A DNA stretch of 64,000 nt from Gilvimarinus algae. GTDB lineage: Bacteria; Pseudomonadota; Gammaproteobacteria; Pseudomonadales; Cellvibrionaceae. The notes below the pieces were generated by a model. The model saw only the letters and a list, made by a program, of their open reading frames with translations, made no database searches and was not told the DNA's origin. The position numbers and the translations under genes were made by a program. How positions within the stretch are numbered: position 1 is the first letter of the stretch; each line of letters opens with the position of its first letter. Below, piece by piece: positions 17,140-25,583 of the stretch. Location: the NCBI RefSeq assembly GCF_030518215.1, contig NZ_JAULRT010000062.1, positions 620,001 through 684,000 of the forward strand. Reading direction: 5' to 3'.

Positions 17140-17337
17140 GTGCCGAGGGTGATTGTGCCGGGTTTATCGCTTCATAGAGTGCAGCGCGGTCATAGCAGGG
17201 AGGTGGCGTTTGTTGAGGATCGTGGCTATGAGCACCATCTCGATAATCTGGTCGAGTGGAAAGCGTTCTTTTATCTGCAGCAGTATAGCTATTGCTGGAT
17301 GACCCAGCATGTATCTTTATCCTTTTCGGGGAAATGA
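17140..17337 (+). pseudogene. Truncated REP-associated transposase (RAYT) remnant
   Basis: The 65-codon frame from GTG 17140 matches the first third of the RAYT at 11876 (RVIVPGL, then VQRGH, EDR.YE and WKAFF). It lacks six bases after the start codon and stops just after the metal-binding region, which has decayed from NHVHLIV to QHVSLSF. The catalytic tyrosine and everything after it are absent. It is a dead copy with its left repeat still in place. The sequence from about 17340 to 17515 shows no further homology that I can recognise. Confidence 0.88.
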
Positions 17338-17515
17338 AAGTAGGGTTTTGCTTTTCTCGCCATTTCATTTTTACGGGGACGGCGACCGTCGCAATGAGGG
17401 TTTATGCGCCAATCGCGGGCTGCTTAGGCAGACGCGTCTTTTGCCTCAAAAGGCTTGCGCTCGGTGGGGCGAGTGTCCTAAGTTACCGCTCGAACTTTCC
17501 TTTAGGCGGTGTCCC

Positions 17516-18019
17516 ATGACCTCTGAATCCACAGATTTGACGTTACTGCATCTGGCGCAAGAGCTGGGGGCGCATTTGGCCGAGCGCGGCTGGACTGTGG
17601 CCACTGCCGAGTCCTGTACCGGCGGCGGCATTGCGGCAGCGATTACCGAGGTGCCCGGCAGTTCGGCCTGGTTTGGTACCGGGCTTGTAACCTACGCGAA
17701 CGAGGCCAAAAGCCGGCTGCTGGGCGTCGAGCCGCCGCTGATCGAGCGCTTTGGCGCGGTGAGCCGCGAGGTGGTTGAGCAGATGGCGCTGGGGGCCAGG
17801 CGAGTTGCTGGGGCGGATCTGGCTGTTGCCGTGAGCGGCATAGCCGGGCCCGATGGCGGCACCCGCGACAAGCCGGTCGGCACGGTATGGCTCGCCTGGG
17901 CCGGGCCGGATGAGTCGGTGGTCTCTGAGTGCTATGTTTACCAGGGCGGGCGGGCGCAGGTGCGCCGTCAGGCCTGCGTGACGGCGCTACGTGAGCTGTT
18001 GAATCTGTGTAAGCACTGA
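17516..18019 (+). CDS. pncC: Nicotinamide-nucleotide amidase (CinA C-terminal domain family)
   Basis: A 167-residue stand-alone CinA C-terminal domain protein. It converts nicotinamide mononucleotide to nicotinate mononucleotide plus ammonia, recycling the NMN released by NAD-dependent DNA ligase in the cytoplasm. Signature blocks are visible: TAESCTGGGIAAAIT (about residues 33-47), GSSAWFGTGLVTYANEAK, and VSGIAGPDGGT.DKPVGTV. The start at ATG 17516 follows AGGCGG; the frame stays open further upstream, but that part matches no CinA sequence. Its position directly before recA is the conserved gammaproteobacterial order. The decayed RAYT ends about 180 bp upstream, so the accessory block borders the housekeeping region here. 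Confidence 0.93.
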   Translation: MTSESTDLTLLHLAQELGAHLAERGWTVATAESCTGGGIAAAITEVPGSSAWFGTGLVTYANEAKSRLLGVEPPLIERFGAVSREVVEQMALGARRVAGADLAVAVSGIAGPDGGTRDKPVGTVWLAWAGPDESVVSECYVYQGGRAQVRRQACVTALRELLNLCKH

Positions 18020-18052
18020 ATTGTCCCTCTTGCAGCCAGGCCAACAGTAAAC

Positions 18053-18072
18053 TACTGTATAAATTCATAGTA
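18053..18072. promoter_or_regulatory. Second, degenerate LexA-like site
   Basis: TACTGTATAAATTCATAGTA keeps the left half and the outer right half of the LexA consensus, but the inner right CAG has become TAG. It abuts and overlaps by two bases the better box at 18071. It may be a weak second site or an evolutionary remnant. Confidence 0.4.
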
Positions 18073-18090
18073 CTGTTTTCATATACAGGT
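18071..18090. promoter_or_regulatory. LexA (SOS) box upstream of recA
   Basis: TACTGTTTTCATATACAGGT fits CTG-N10-CAG, the gammaproteobacterial LexA operator, 90 bp upstream of the recA start. It implies SOS control of recA-recX. A further small inverted repeat (TACAGG, 5-nt loop, CCTGTA; 18084-18100) overlaps its right side. Confidence 0.85.
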
Positions 18091-18180
18091 TTTTCCTGTA
18101 TGCTGGACGCATAAACCGGAGAACGCCCAGGGCGCCGGCATAAAAAATTGCATTTTTACGTTTTTCAGTTGAGGTGACAT

Positions 18181-19212
18181 ATGGACGCGAATAAAGAAAA
18201 GGCTTTGCAGGCGGCGCTGGGCCAAATTGAGCGCCAGTTTGGTAAAGGCACGGTCATGCGCATGGGCGACCGTGAGCAGGTGTCGGTACCGGCCATTTCC
18301 ACCGGCTCGTTGGGGCTGGATGTGGCCCTGGGTGTGGGCGGCTTGCCGCGCGGCCGGGTGGTGGAAATCTACGGTCCAGAGTCCTCTGGTAAAACCACCT
18401 TGACCCTGCAGGTCATTGCTGAAGCCCAGCGCGCCGGTGGTACCTGCGCCTTTATCGATGCGGAGCACGCCCTCGACCCGATTTACGCCGAAAAGCTGGG
18501 CGTGAATGTGGATGATTTGATTATTTCTCAGCCCGATACCGGTGAGCAGGCGCTGGAAGTGTCCGACATGCTGGTGCGCTCTGGTGCGGTGGACGTTCTG
18601 GTCGTGGACTCAGTAGCGGCCCTGACCCCCAAGGCTGAAATTGAAGGTGAAATGGGCGACCATCACGTGGGCCTGCAGGCGCGCCTGATGTCCCAGGCGC
18701 TGCGCAAAATCACCGGTAATATCAAAAACGCCAACTGCCTGGTCATTTTTATCAACCAGATTCGGATGAAAATCGGTGTGATGTTCGGCAACCCCGAAAC
18801 CACCACCGGCGGTAATGCCCTTAAGTTTTACGCGTCGGTGCGCCTGGATATCCGCCGCATTGGCTCGGTCAAAGAGGGCGAGGAAGTCATCGGCTCTGAG
18901 ACCCGCGTGAAGGTGGTGAAAAACAAAGTGGCGCCGCCGTTTAAGCAAACCGAGTTTCAGATTCTCTACGGCCAAGGTATTAACCGCCTGGGCGAGGTAA
19001 TCGACAGCGGCGTTAAGCTCGGCATGGTGGATAAAGCCGGCGCCTGGTACAGCTATAACGGTGACAAAATTGGCCAGGGCAAAAACAACGTTGTGAAGTT
19101 CCTGCAGGAAAACCCGGACATAGCCGAGGAGCTTGAAGCGCGGGTGCGGGCCGAGCTCTTGGGTGCGCCCGCACCGGCAGCCAAGGCCAAGGCTGAGGAA
19201 GAAGACGCCTGA
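18181..19212 (+). CDS. recA: RecA recombinase
   Basis: 343 residues, the normal length. RecA coats single-stranded DNA, catalyses strand exchange in homologous recombination and triggers LexA self-cleavage. The Walker A motif GPESSGKTT lies at about residues 66-74. The Walker B region ([10 protein letters not shown]), the L1/L2 loop regions ([29 protein letters not shown]) and an acidic C-terminal tail (AEEEDA) are all present. The ATG at 18181 follows GAGGTGAC. A LexA box lies 90 bp upstream. recX follows after 11 bp, so the two are likely cotranscribed. Confidence 0.99.
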   Translation: MDANKEKALQAALGQIERQFGKGTVMRMGDREQVSVPAISTGSLGLDVALGVGGLPRGRVVEIYGPESSGKTTLTLQVIAEAQRAGGTCAFIDAEHALDPIYAEKLGVNVDDLIISQPDTGEQALEVSDMLVRSGAVDVLVVDSVAALTPKAEIEGEMGDHHVGLQARLMSQALRKITGNIKNANCLVIFINQIRMKIGVMFGNPETTTGGNALKFYASVRLDIRRIGSVKEGEEVIGSETRVKVVKNKVAPPFKQTEFQILYGQGINRLGEVIDSGVKLGMVDKAGAWYSYNGDKIGQGKNNVVKFLQENPDIAEELEARVRAELLGAPAPAAKAKAEEEDA

Positions 19213-19223
19213 TTGGTGCCGCC

Positions 19224-19676
19224 ATGGACGAGCAAGAGCAGCAACTGCGTGAGCGAGTGCGCAACAGCGCGCTCGCTTCACTGACCCGCCGGGAGCATTC
19301 CCGCACCGAGCTTGGCCGCAAACTGGCGTCCAAGCAGCACCCCCCTGAATTGATTGATGAAACCCTCCACTGGCTGGAAGAGCTGGGTTATGTGGACGAT
19401 GAGCGCTTTGTTCAGGTGTTTATTCGCGCATCACTGGGCAGTGGCAAGGGGCCTGTGCGAATTTCTCACGAGCTGCGGCAAAAAGGCATTGCCAGTGGCC
19501 ATATTGAATCCGCACTCGCGCAGGCCGATGCCGACTGGTTCGAGCTGGCGCGCGAACTGCTACTGAAAAAGTATGGCGAGCCCGCCCGCGAGGGCAAAGA
19601 AAAAGCAAAACAGATCAGGTATCTGCAGTACCGGGGTTTTCAGCCCGACCATATTTTTTGTCTGTTTGATCGTTAG
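19224..19676 (+). CDS. recX: RecX, regulator of RecA
   Basis: 150 residues, typical for RecX, an all-helical protein built of three-helix repeats that binds and limits RecA filaments. Family features are the N-terminal ALASLTRREHSRTEL segment, the ELGYVDDERF motif and the repeated (Q/K)IRYLQYRGF. It begins 11 bp after recA, so SOS induction should raise both. Its last 62 bases overlap the 3' end of the opposite-strand rhombosortase gene. Confidence 0.96.
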   Translation: MDEQEQQLRERVRNSALASLTRREHSRTELGRKLASKQHPPELIDETLHWLEELGYVDDERFVQVFIRASLGSGKGPVRISHELRQKGIASGHIESALAQADADWFELARELLLKKYGEPAREGKEKAKQIRYLQYRGFQPDHIFCLFDR

Positions 19677-20310
19677 GTGCTTGCACGGCTGTCGCCGGTG
19701 CTGCAGCGCCCTCTGATTGGCGGTGCGGCCGCTGTTGCAGTGTTTGCCACAGCACCCAAATAAACGAGAGAGCGGCCCCGACGCTGGCACCGTATACGTG
19801 CGCAATGGAAAGCACGGGGCCGGCGATCAGCACTTCGGTGGCGCTATTGCCGCCGGGAATGATGCGCTCGTAACACAGCTTGATGATCAGGGCGAGAATG
19901 GTGGCCCAGCCCACGGGGTGATTTTTCGCGCACAGTGGCGCCAGACCGAACACAAGTAAGCCGTGTAAAACCCCCGAGAGCCCCACGTAATAATCCACAC
20001 CCGGCTGCCAGATGTACAGCCCCACACTGATGCCCAGCGCGATGAATAGTGCTGCGGCACACCAGGCGAGTGGGCGGCGCTGGTCGCCGAGCCAGAATAC
20101 AATCAGTCCGAGCCCGAGCAGGTTGAGTATGGCGTGGGTGAGGTTCAGGTGCGCCACGTGGGCCGTGAGCAACCGCCAAAGCTCCAGTTGGGTAAACGCG
20201 GCGGGGCGGTATTCAAGGACGGGGTTGACCAGCCCGGCGTACCAGCCGAGACCCAGGATGGCCGCGCTGACGCACAAGCCGGTGAGCACTGCAAATCCGC
20301 GCGACAACAT
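19615..20310 (-). CDS. rrtA: Rhombosortase (rhomboid-type intramembrane serine protease)
   Basis: 231 residues from the ATG at 20310 (MLSRGFAVL); upstream in-frame starts exist, up to 20478. It is a polytopic membrane protein with about six segments. The catalytic serine sits in GLSGVLHGLL and the histidine in IAHVYGASVG. The block LWRLLTAHVAHLNLTHA is the family's conserved region before the first rhomboid loop. Rhombosortases process proteins bearing a GlyGly-CTERM tail for surface release. I see no such tail on any complete protein in this window, so the substrates lie elsewhere. The C-terminal 35 residues are a polar extension. The gene converges with recX, overlapping it by 62 bp. Confidence 0.88.
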   Translation of the reverse strand: MLSRGFAVLTGLCVSAAILGLGWYAGLVNPVLEYRPAAFTQLELWRLLTAHVAHLNLTHAILNLLGLGLIVFWLGDQRRPLAWCAAALFIALGISVGLYIWQPGVDYYVGLSGVLHGLLVFGLAPLCAKNHPVGWATILALIIKLCYERIIPGGNSATEVLIAGPVLSIAHVYGASVGAALSFIWVLWQTLQQRPHRQSEGAAAPATAVQAPNDQTDKKYGRAENPGTADT

Positions 20311-20538
20311 GGTGACTTTGGCCTGTAAGCTGTTTGGAGTATCGGTGCCTGAGAGGGGCAGAACAGTATACCCACTATAACGAAAAGCGCCGGGCATTGT
20401 CACAGGGGCTTGAGCCGCACTCTGGCCGTAGACCATGGAGCCGCTAGCTGGCATAATCAGCGCCCAAATTTCATACACCTGCCCGGCGGCTTTGGCCGGG
20501 CATTTGCCGAGTCATCCCGGACATTTCAGAGGAACGCC

Positions 20539-21654
20539 ATGCAACCATCGGTGAAACCGCAAAACCCCAACTTTTCCTCCGGCCCCTGCAGCAAGCGACC
20601 AGGCTACGACGTCAGTAAACTGGACACCTCCACTCTGGGCCGTTCGCACCGTTCATCCTTGGGCAAAGCGGCCCTCGGACGCGCCTGCGAGCAAACCAAA
20701 GCATTGCTGGGCCTGCCTGAGGATTACCGCGTGGGCATAGTGCCGGGCTCGGACACCGGCGCGGTGGAGATGGCCATGTGGTCCCTACTGGGCCAGCGGC
20801 CGGTGGATGTGATGCAGTGGGAATCGTTTGGCAAGGGGTGGCTCACCGATGTCACCAAGCAGCTGAAACTGGATAACGTGACCGCTCTGGAAGCGGACTA
20901 CGGTGAGCTGCCCGACCTGACCAAAGTGAATTTTGATCACGATGTCATTTTCACCTGGAACGGCACCACCTCAGGCGTTAAGGTGCCCAACGGCGACTGG
21001 ATCCCCAGTGACCGTCAGGGGCTGACTATTTGCGATGCTACCTCGGCGGTGTTTGCCATGGAGCTGCCCTGGGAGAAGCTCGATGTGGTGACCTTTAGCT
21101 GGCAGAAAGTGCTGGGCGGCGAAGGGGCGCACGGTGTGCTGATCCTCGGTCCGCGTGCCGTTGAGCGTCTGGAGAGTTACGAGCCGCCGTGGCCGATGCC
21201 CAAGCTGTTTCGCATGACCAAAGGCGGCAAGCTGGAAGAGGGTATCTTCCAGGGCGCGACCATCAACACCCCCTCGATGCTCTGCGTGGCGGATTATCTG
21301 GATGCGCTGGACTGGGTGGAATCCATTGGCGGTGTACAGGAAACCATCAATCGCAGCGAAGCCAACCTCGAAGTGCTGGAAGGTTTTGTGGCCGAGAACG
21401 CCTGGATTGAATTCCTGGCCGGTGATAAGGCGTTGCGCTCCAACACCAGTGTCTGCTTTAAGCTTGACGCCACTCCCGATCAGGTAAAAGCCATGGTCAA
21501 GCTGCTCGACAGCGAAGGCGTTGCCTACGACATCGGCGCTTACCGCGATGCACCTCCGGGGCTGCGCATCTGGTGCGGTGCGACCGTTGAAACGGCAGAC
21601 CTCAAGGCGCTGCTGCCCTGGCTGAGTTGGGCCTACGAACAAGTGACTGCCTGA
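20539..21654 (+). CDS. serC: Phosphoserine aminotransferase (SerC, alphaproteobacterial/archaeal-type subfamily)
   Basis: 371 residues. This PLP enzyme converts 3-phosphohydroxypyruvate and glutamate to phosphoserine, the second step of serine synthesis, and it also serves pyridoxal phosphate synthesis. The PLP lysine lies in [11 protein letters not shown] (about Lys190). NPNFSSGP near the start and [16 protein letters not shown] are family blocks. It resembles the SerC_2 type rather than the E. coli type. The start at ATG 20539 is fixed by AGAGGA just upstream, although the frame runs back to 20410. serA follows after 100 bp with a hairpin in the gap, so the two form a serine-synthesis unit. 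Confidence 0.95.
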   Translation: MQPSVKPQNPNFSSGPCSKRPGYDVSKLDTSTLGRSHRSSLGKAALGRACEQTKALLGLPEDYRVGIVPGSDTGAVEMAMWSLLGQRPVDVMQWESFGKGWLTDVTKQLKLDNVTALEADYGELPDLTKVNFDHDVIFTWNGTTSGVKVPNGDWIPSDRQGLTICDATSAVFAMELPWEKLDVVTFSWQKVLGGEGAHGVLILGPRAVERLESYEPPWPMPKLFRMTKGGKLEEGIFQGATINTPSMLCVADYLDALDWVESIGGVQETINRSEANLEVLEGFVAENAWIEFLAGDKALRSNTSVCFKLDATPDQVKAMVKLLDSEGVAYDIGAYRDAPPGLRIWCGATVETADLKALLPWLSWAYEQVTA

Positions 21655-21659
21655 TTAAA

Positions 21660-21686
21660 CCGGTCACCTCACTTTCATGTGACCGG
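21660..21686. terminator. Hairpin between serC and serA
   Basis: CCGGTCAC (21660-21667) pairs perfectly with GTGACCGG (21679-21686) around an 11-nt loop, immediately after the serC stop. No T-run follows, so it is more likely an attenuating or mRNA-stabilising stem than a full terminator; serA lies 68 bp downstream on the same strand. Confidence 0.5.
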
Positions 21687-21754
21687 CTGCAGCTCCCCTC
21701 TCAGGGCCTGCCGGCAGGTCCTGGGCAATCCCGACAGGAACACTGGAAAGATTC

Positions 21755-22930
21755 ATGTATAAGATCAAAACCTACAACACCATTTCTGTAAAAGGTCTGA
21801 ACCGCTTCGACCGCGCCAAGTACGAGGTCGCCAGCGACATCAATAACCCCGATGGCTATGTGCTGCGCAGTCACAAGCTGCACGATGAAGTGCTGCCCGA
21901 GTCGGTCAAGGCTGTGGCGCGTGCCGGTGCGGGCACCAACAATGTTCCGGTGGCCGAGTACACCAAAAAAGGGGTAGTGGTTTTCAACGCCCCAGGCGCT
22001 AACGCCAACGCGGTAAAAGAGCTGGTGCTCGCGGGTATGTTGCTTGGCTCGCGCGGTATTATCCCGGGCATGAACTGGGCGAACTCTCTCACCGACATGA
22101 CCGATGCCGCCGAGATGAGCAAACTGATGGAAAAGCAAAAATCCCAGTTTGCTGGCAGTGAGCTGATCGGCAAAACCCTGGGTGTGGTGGGCCTGGGGGC
22201 TATCGGCTCGCTGGTGGCCGAAACCGCTCTGGCGCTCGGGATGAATGTGGTCGGCTACGACCCGGCACTGTCGGTTGAGGCGGCCTGGCGTCTGCCGAGC
22301 CAGGTTATGCGCGCTGAAAACCTGCAGGCGCTGCTCTCGCGCTGCGACTATGTCACCCTGCATGTCCCGGCCATTGAAGCGACTCAACACCTGATCAACG
22401 AAGAGTCTCTGAAGTCGGTGAAAGCCGGCGCTGTGCTTTTGAATTTTGCGCGCGAAGCCATCGTCGATGCCGAGGCCGTGGTCAAGAGCTTGGATGCCAA
22501 GCAGCTTCGCATGTACATCTGCGATTTCCCCGAGCCGAGTCTGCTCGGTCGCGACGACGTCTATGCCATGCCGCACATCGGTGCCAGCACGGCCGAGGCC
22601 GAGGAAAACTGCGCGATCATGGTGGCCGACCAATTGATGGATTACCTGGAAAACGGCAACATCAAAAACTCGGTCAATTTTCCGCAGGTCGCCATGGAGC
22701 GTGCCGCACAAGGCAGCGCTCGTATCACCTTCTGCAACGATAACGTCTCGGGTGTGCTCGGTCACGTGCTCTCGGTTCTGGCCGATCACGACGTCAACGT
22801 CATCGATATGGTCAATAAGAGCCGTGGCGATATCGCCTACAACATTATCGATGTCGAGCAGCCGCCCTCAGACGCTGTGGTGAGCGCGATTGAGTCGGTA
22901 GAGCATGTGATTGCTGTCAGGGTGATTTAA
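21755..22930 (+). CDS. serA: D-3-phosphoglycerate dehydrogenase with C-terminal ACT domain
   Basis: 391 residues. It oxidises 3-phosphoglycerate with NAD to 3-phosphohydroxypyruvate, the committed step of serine synthesis. The NAD-binding Rossmann motif VVGLGAIGS lies near residues 146-154. The catalytic Arg (NFAREAIVD), Glu (DFPEP) and His (PHIGASTAEAEENCA) blocks are in order. The last 70 residues form an ACT domain (about 320-391; GVLGHVLSVLADHDVNV), the usual serine-feedback module. It is the compact type, without an intervening substrate-binding domain. It lies downstream of serC on the same strand. Confidence 0.96.
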   Translation: MYKIKTYNTISVKGLNRFDRAKYEVASDINNPDGYVLRSHKLHDEVLPESVKAVARAGAGTNNVPVAEYTKKGVVVFNAPGANANAVKELVLAGMLLGSRGIIPGMNWANSLTDMTDAAEMSKLMEKQKSQFAGSELIGKTLGVVGLGAIGSLVAETALALGMNVVGYDPALSVEAAWRLPSQVMRAENLQALLSRCDYVTLHVPAIEATQHLINEESLKSVKAGAVLLNFAREAIVDAEAVVKSLDAKQLRMYICDFPEPSLLGRDDVYAMPHIGASTAEAEENCAIMVADQLMDYLENGNIKNSVNFPQVAMERAAQGSARITFCNDNVSGVLGHVLSVLADHDVNVIDMVNKSRGDIAYNIIDVEQPPSDAVVSAIESVEHVIAVRVI

Positions 22931-22990
22931 CCTGCAGCTCGGGCGCGCCTGACGACCAGGTGCCCCGCGTTGATCCCGTTGGAGGTGCCA

Positions 22991-23302
22991 ATGTACAAGT
23001 TTGTCTTTTTTGTGCCTGATAGCCATCTCGAAACGGTCAAAGAGGCCGTGTTTGCCGTCGGTGCCGGGCGTATCGGCGATTACGATCGCTGCTGTTGGCA
23101 GGTGGCGGGCAAGGGGCAGTTCAGACCTCTCGCGGGCGCTAACCCCTTTAGCGGAACCCATGGAGAACTCACCCGCGCCAGCGAGTGGCGCGTTGAAATG
23201 GTCTGCGCCGATGAGTGCATTAAGGCCGCTCGCGAGGCCCTGATTCAGGCCCACCCCTTTGAAGAGCCCGCCTACGACATCTGGCGTCTGGCCGATGTCT
23301 GA
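22991..23302 (+). CDS. NIF3/YqfO-like small protein (CutA-like fold)
   Basis: 103 residues from the ATG at 22991, which follows GGAGGT; an upstream ATG at 22970 lacks such a site. The sequence (YKFVFFVPDSHLE, VFAVGAGRIGDYDRCCW, HPFEEPAYDIW) matches the small domain also found inserted in NIF3/YqfO proteins. Its function is not established. The gene overlaps the start of the NUDIX gene by 8 bp, so the two are translationally coupled. It follows serA by 60 bp and may be part of the same transcript. Confidence 0.85.
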   Translation: MYKFVFFVPDSHLETVKEAVFAVGAGRIGDYDRCCWQVAGKGQFRPLAGANPFSGTHGELTRASEWRVEMVCADECIKAAREALIQAHPFEEPAYDIWRLADV

Positions 23303-23861
23303 GGCGATTTACCGGCATATCGCCAGCCAGTTGTTTCCCGCCGAGCGCCATACGCCCGAGCCTCCCGCCCGAGGACAGGCCGCCGTGCTCATTGCGCTGA
23401 TCGACAAGCCCGAAGGCCCCGATGTACTGCTCACCCTGCGCGCGCGCCATTTGAAAAATCACCCGGGCGAGGTGGCCTTTCCCGGCGGCAAGTGGGAGCG
23501 CGAGGATCACAACCTGGTGCGCACCGCACTGCGTGAGAGCTTTGAGGAAACGGGGCTACCCTCTGACAAGGTGCGTCTGCTGGGCCGCCTTGCCAACTAC
23601 CAGACTCAAAAGGGCGTGGTGGTGACACCGGTGGTGGGAGTGATACCGCCGGGGCTGGCACTGACGCCCGACCCGTCCGAGTTGGACGACATTTTCTCGC
23701 TCCCGCTTGCCGAGCTGGCGGCCGGGCGCGCCCAGCGCTGGGACGAGTTTGAGCGCGCAGGCAAACGCTACCGCGTGCCCGTTTACCAGTGGCAGCAGCA
23801 CACCATTTGGGGGCTGACGGCCGCCATGGCCTGCAAGTTGGCAAAGCTGGCGGCGCTGTAA
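23295..23861 (+). CDS. nudL: NUDIX hydrolase, CoA pyrophosphatase-like
   Basis: 188 residues from the ATG at 23295. The NUDIX motif of the NudL type is visible: FPGGKWE, then ALRESFEETGL, with the spacing of E. coli NudL. The upstream NHPGEVAFPGG block is also typical of CoA pyrophosphatases. Such enzymes hydrolyse CoA or acyl-CoA to phosphopantetheine derivatives and 3',5'-ADP. The start codon overlaps the stop region of the preceding NIF3-like gene (GATGTCTGA). fadD follows 98 bp downstream, a fitting CoA-metabolism neighbour, although this may be chance. The exact substrate is inferred from family. Confidence 0.88.
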   Translation: MSEAIYRHIASQLFPAERHTPEPPARGQAAVLIALIDKPEGPDVLLTLRARHLKNHPGEVAFPGGKWEREDHNLVRTALRESFEETGLPSDKVRLLGRLANYQTQKGVVVTPVVGVIPPGLALTPDPSELDDIFSLPLAELAAGRAQRWDEFERAGKRYRVPVYQWQQHTIWGLTAAMACKLAKLAAL

Positions 23862-23959
23862 GCATTCATGGCGCACTGGGCTATACTGCCTGTAAGCCAT
23901 GTTGGTGTATCATCACAGGGCACCTCTAATAAATCACAACAACTGAGGGAGACGGCAGT

Positions 23960-25564
23960 ATGACACTGGATTGCAATCGCACCATCGCCGAGGTTTTTGC
24001 CGATGCGTGCCGCGAGTTTGCTGACAGTCGGGCGTTTACCTGTTTGAACCACACGCTGAGTTTTCGCGATCTGGACCACCTGAGCGGCCGCTTCGCCGCC
24101 TATCTACAGCAGCATACCTCGCTCAAGCCCGGTGATCGCATCGCTGTACAGCTACCCAATGTGCTGCAGTACCCGGTCGTGGTGTTTGGTGCGTTTCGCG
24201 CCGGCCTGGTGGTGGTGAACACCAACCCCCTGTACACCGCCGCCGAACTCAAGCATCAGCTGACAGACTCGGGCGCAAAGGCTCTGGTGGTGCTGGCCAA
24301 TGTCGCCAGCCATGCCGCCGAGGTGGTGCCCGATACCGACGTTGAAGAAGTGATCGTCACCGAGCTTGCCGATCTGCATCCGCCGCTTAAAGGCACGCTG
24401 ATCAACTTGGTCGTCAAGTACGTGAAAAAAATGGTGCCCGAGTTTTCCTTTGACAACAGCACACCGCTGAAAAAGGCCCTGTCGATGGCAAAGCGCGAGT
24501 GGACACCCCACAGTGCGACCGCTGACGATGTCGCCGTGCTGCAATACACCGGCGGAACCACCGGTGTTGCCAAAGGTGCCATGTTGACCCACCGCAACCT
24601 GGTGGCAAACATGCTGCAAGTCAATCTGCACATGCAGGAGGTCTTTCGCAAAAATCAGGACGTGTTTGTTGCGCCCTTGCCGCTGTATCACATCTACGCC
24701 TACACCATTCACTGCATGTGCGCTTTTTCTCTGGGCAATGAAAACCTCTTGATTCCCAATCCGCGGGATATTCCCGGGTTTGTGAAAAGCCTAAAGGGCG
24801 TGCCCTTTAGTTGTTTTGTCGGGCTCAATACCCTGTTTAATGCCCTGTGCCGCAACGAGGATTTCAAGAAGCTGGATTTCTCTCATATGCGGCTGTCCTC
24901 TTCGGGTGGTATGGCCCTGACGCACGATGCGGCTAAGCGCTGGGAAGAGGTCACCGGAACCCCCGTGTGCGAGGGCTACGGGCTGACGGAAACCTCGCCG
25001 GTGGTGTGCATTAATCCTCGTCACGCTATCAAGCTTGGTACCGTGGGTTTGCCGCTGCCGCAAACCGAGGTGAAAACCATCGACGATAACGGTGCTGAGT
25101 TGCCCGCCGGCGAAGCCGGTGAGCTCTGTGTACGCGGCCCGCAGGTGATGAAAGGTTATTGGCAGCGCGCCGAGGCAACCGCGGAAATTCTCGGCGAGGA
25201 CGGCTGGTTAAAAACCGGCGACATCGCCGTCATCGATGCCGAAGGCTATGTCAAAATCGTTGACCGCAAAAAAGATATGATCAACGTCTCGGGTTTTAAA
25301 GTGTTTCCCAACGAGGTGGAAGACGCTCTCACTGAGCACCCGGACATTGTCGAGGCGGCGGTGGTCGGCGTTGAAGATGAAGAGACCGGTGAACTGGTCA
25401 AGGCCTTTGTGGTATCGTCCAACCCGGCGCTAACCGAGCAAGAGGTTCGCCAGTTTGCCCGGCAGTCGCTCACCGCCTACAAGGTACCGCACAAAGTAGA
25501 GTTTCGCGATGAGCTGCCAAAAACCAATGTGGGCAAGGTGTTGCGGCGTAAACTCAAAGATTAG
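23960..25564 (+). CDS. fadD: Long-chain fatty acid-CoA ligase
   Basis: 534 residues, slightly shorter than E. coli FadD. It is an ANL-superfamily enzyme that activates fatty acids with ATP and CoA through an acyl-AMP intermediate, at the inner face of the membrane. Motifs in order are the P-loop YTGGTTGVAKGAML (about 192-205), GYGLTETSPVV, GWLKTGD, DRKKDMINVSGFKVFP and the catalytic lysine near the end (PKTNVGKVLRR). The ATG at 23960 follows GAGGGAG. A patatin-like lipase gene begins 19 bp after its stop and could supply fatty acids. Confidence 0.94.
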   Translation: MTLDCNRTIAEVFADACREFADSRAFTCLNHTLSFRDLDHLSGRFAAYLQQHTSLKPGDRIAVQLPNVLQYPVVVFGAFRAGLVVVNTNPLYTAAELKHQLTDSGAKALVVLANVASHAAEVVPDTDVEEVIVTELADLHPPLKGTLINLVVKYVKKMVPEFSFDNSTPLKKALSMAKREWTPHSATADDVAVLQYTGGTTGVAKGAMLTHRNLVANMLQVNLHMQEVFRKNQDVFVAPLPLYHIYAYTIHCMCAFSLGNENLLIPNPRDIPGFVKSLKGVPFSCFVGLNTLFNALCRNEDFKKLDFSHMRLSSSGGMALTHDAAKRWEEVTGTPVCEGYGLTETSPVVCINPRHAIKLGTVGLPLPQTEVKTIDDNGAELPAGEAGELCVRGPQVMKGYWQRAEATAEILGEDGWLKTGDIAVIDAEGYVKIVDRKKDMINVSGFKVFPNEVEDALTEHPDIVEAAVVGVEDEETGELVKAFVVSSNPALTEQEVRQFARQSLTAYKVPHKVEFRDELPKTNVGKVLRRKLKD

Positions 25565-25583
25565 GGCGGTTAGAAGATAGCGT

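Noticed and set aside
17309-17515. Extended start of pncC
   Set aside because: The added sequence overlaps the decayed RAYT in another frame and does not match CinA-family proteins; the ATG at 17516 has a suitable ribosome site.
18610-19281. Long minus-strand frame opposite recA
   Set aside because: It is a codon-bias shadow of recA and has no independent evidence.
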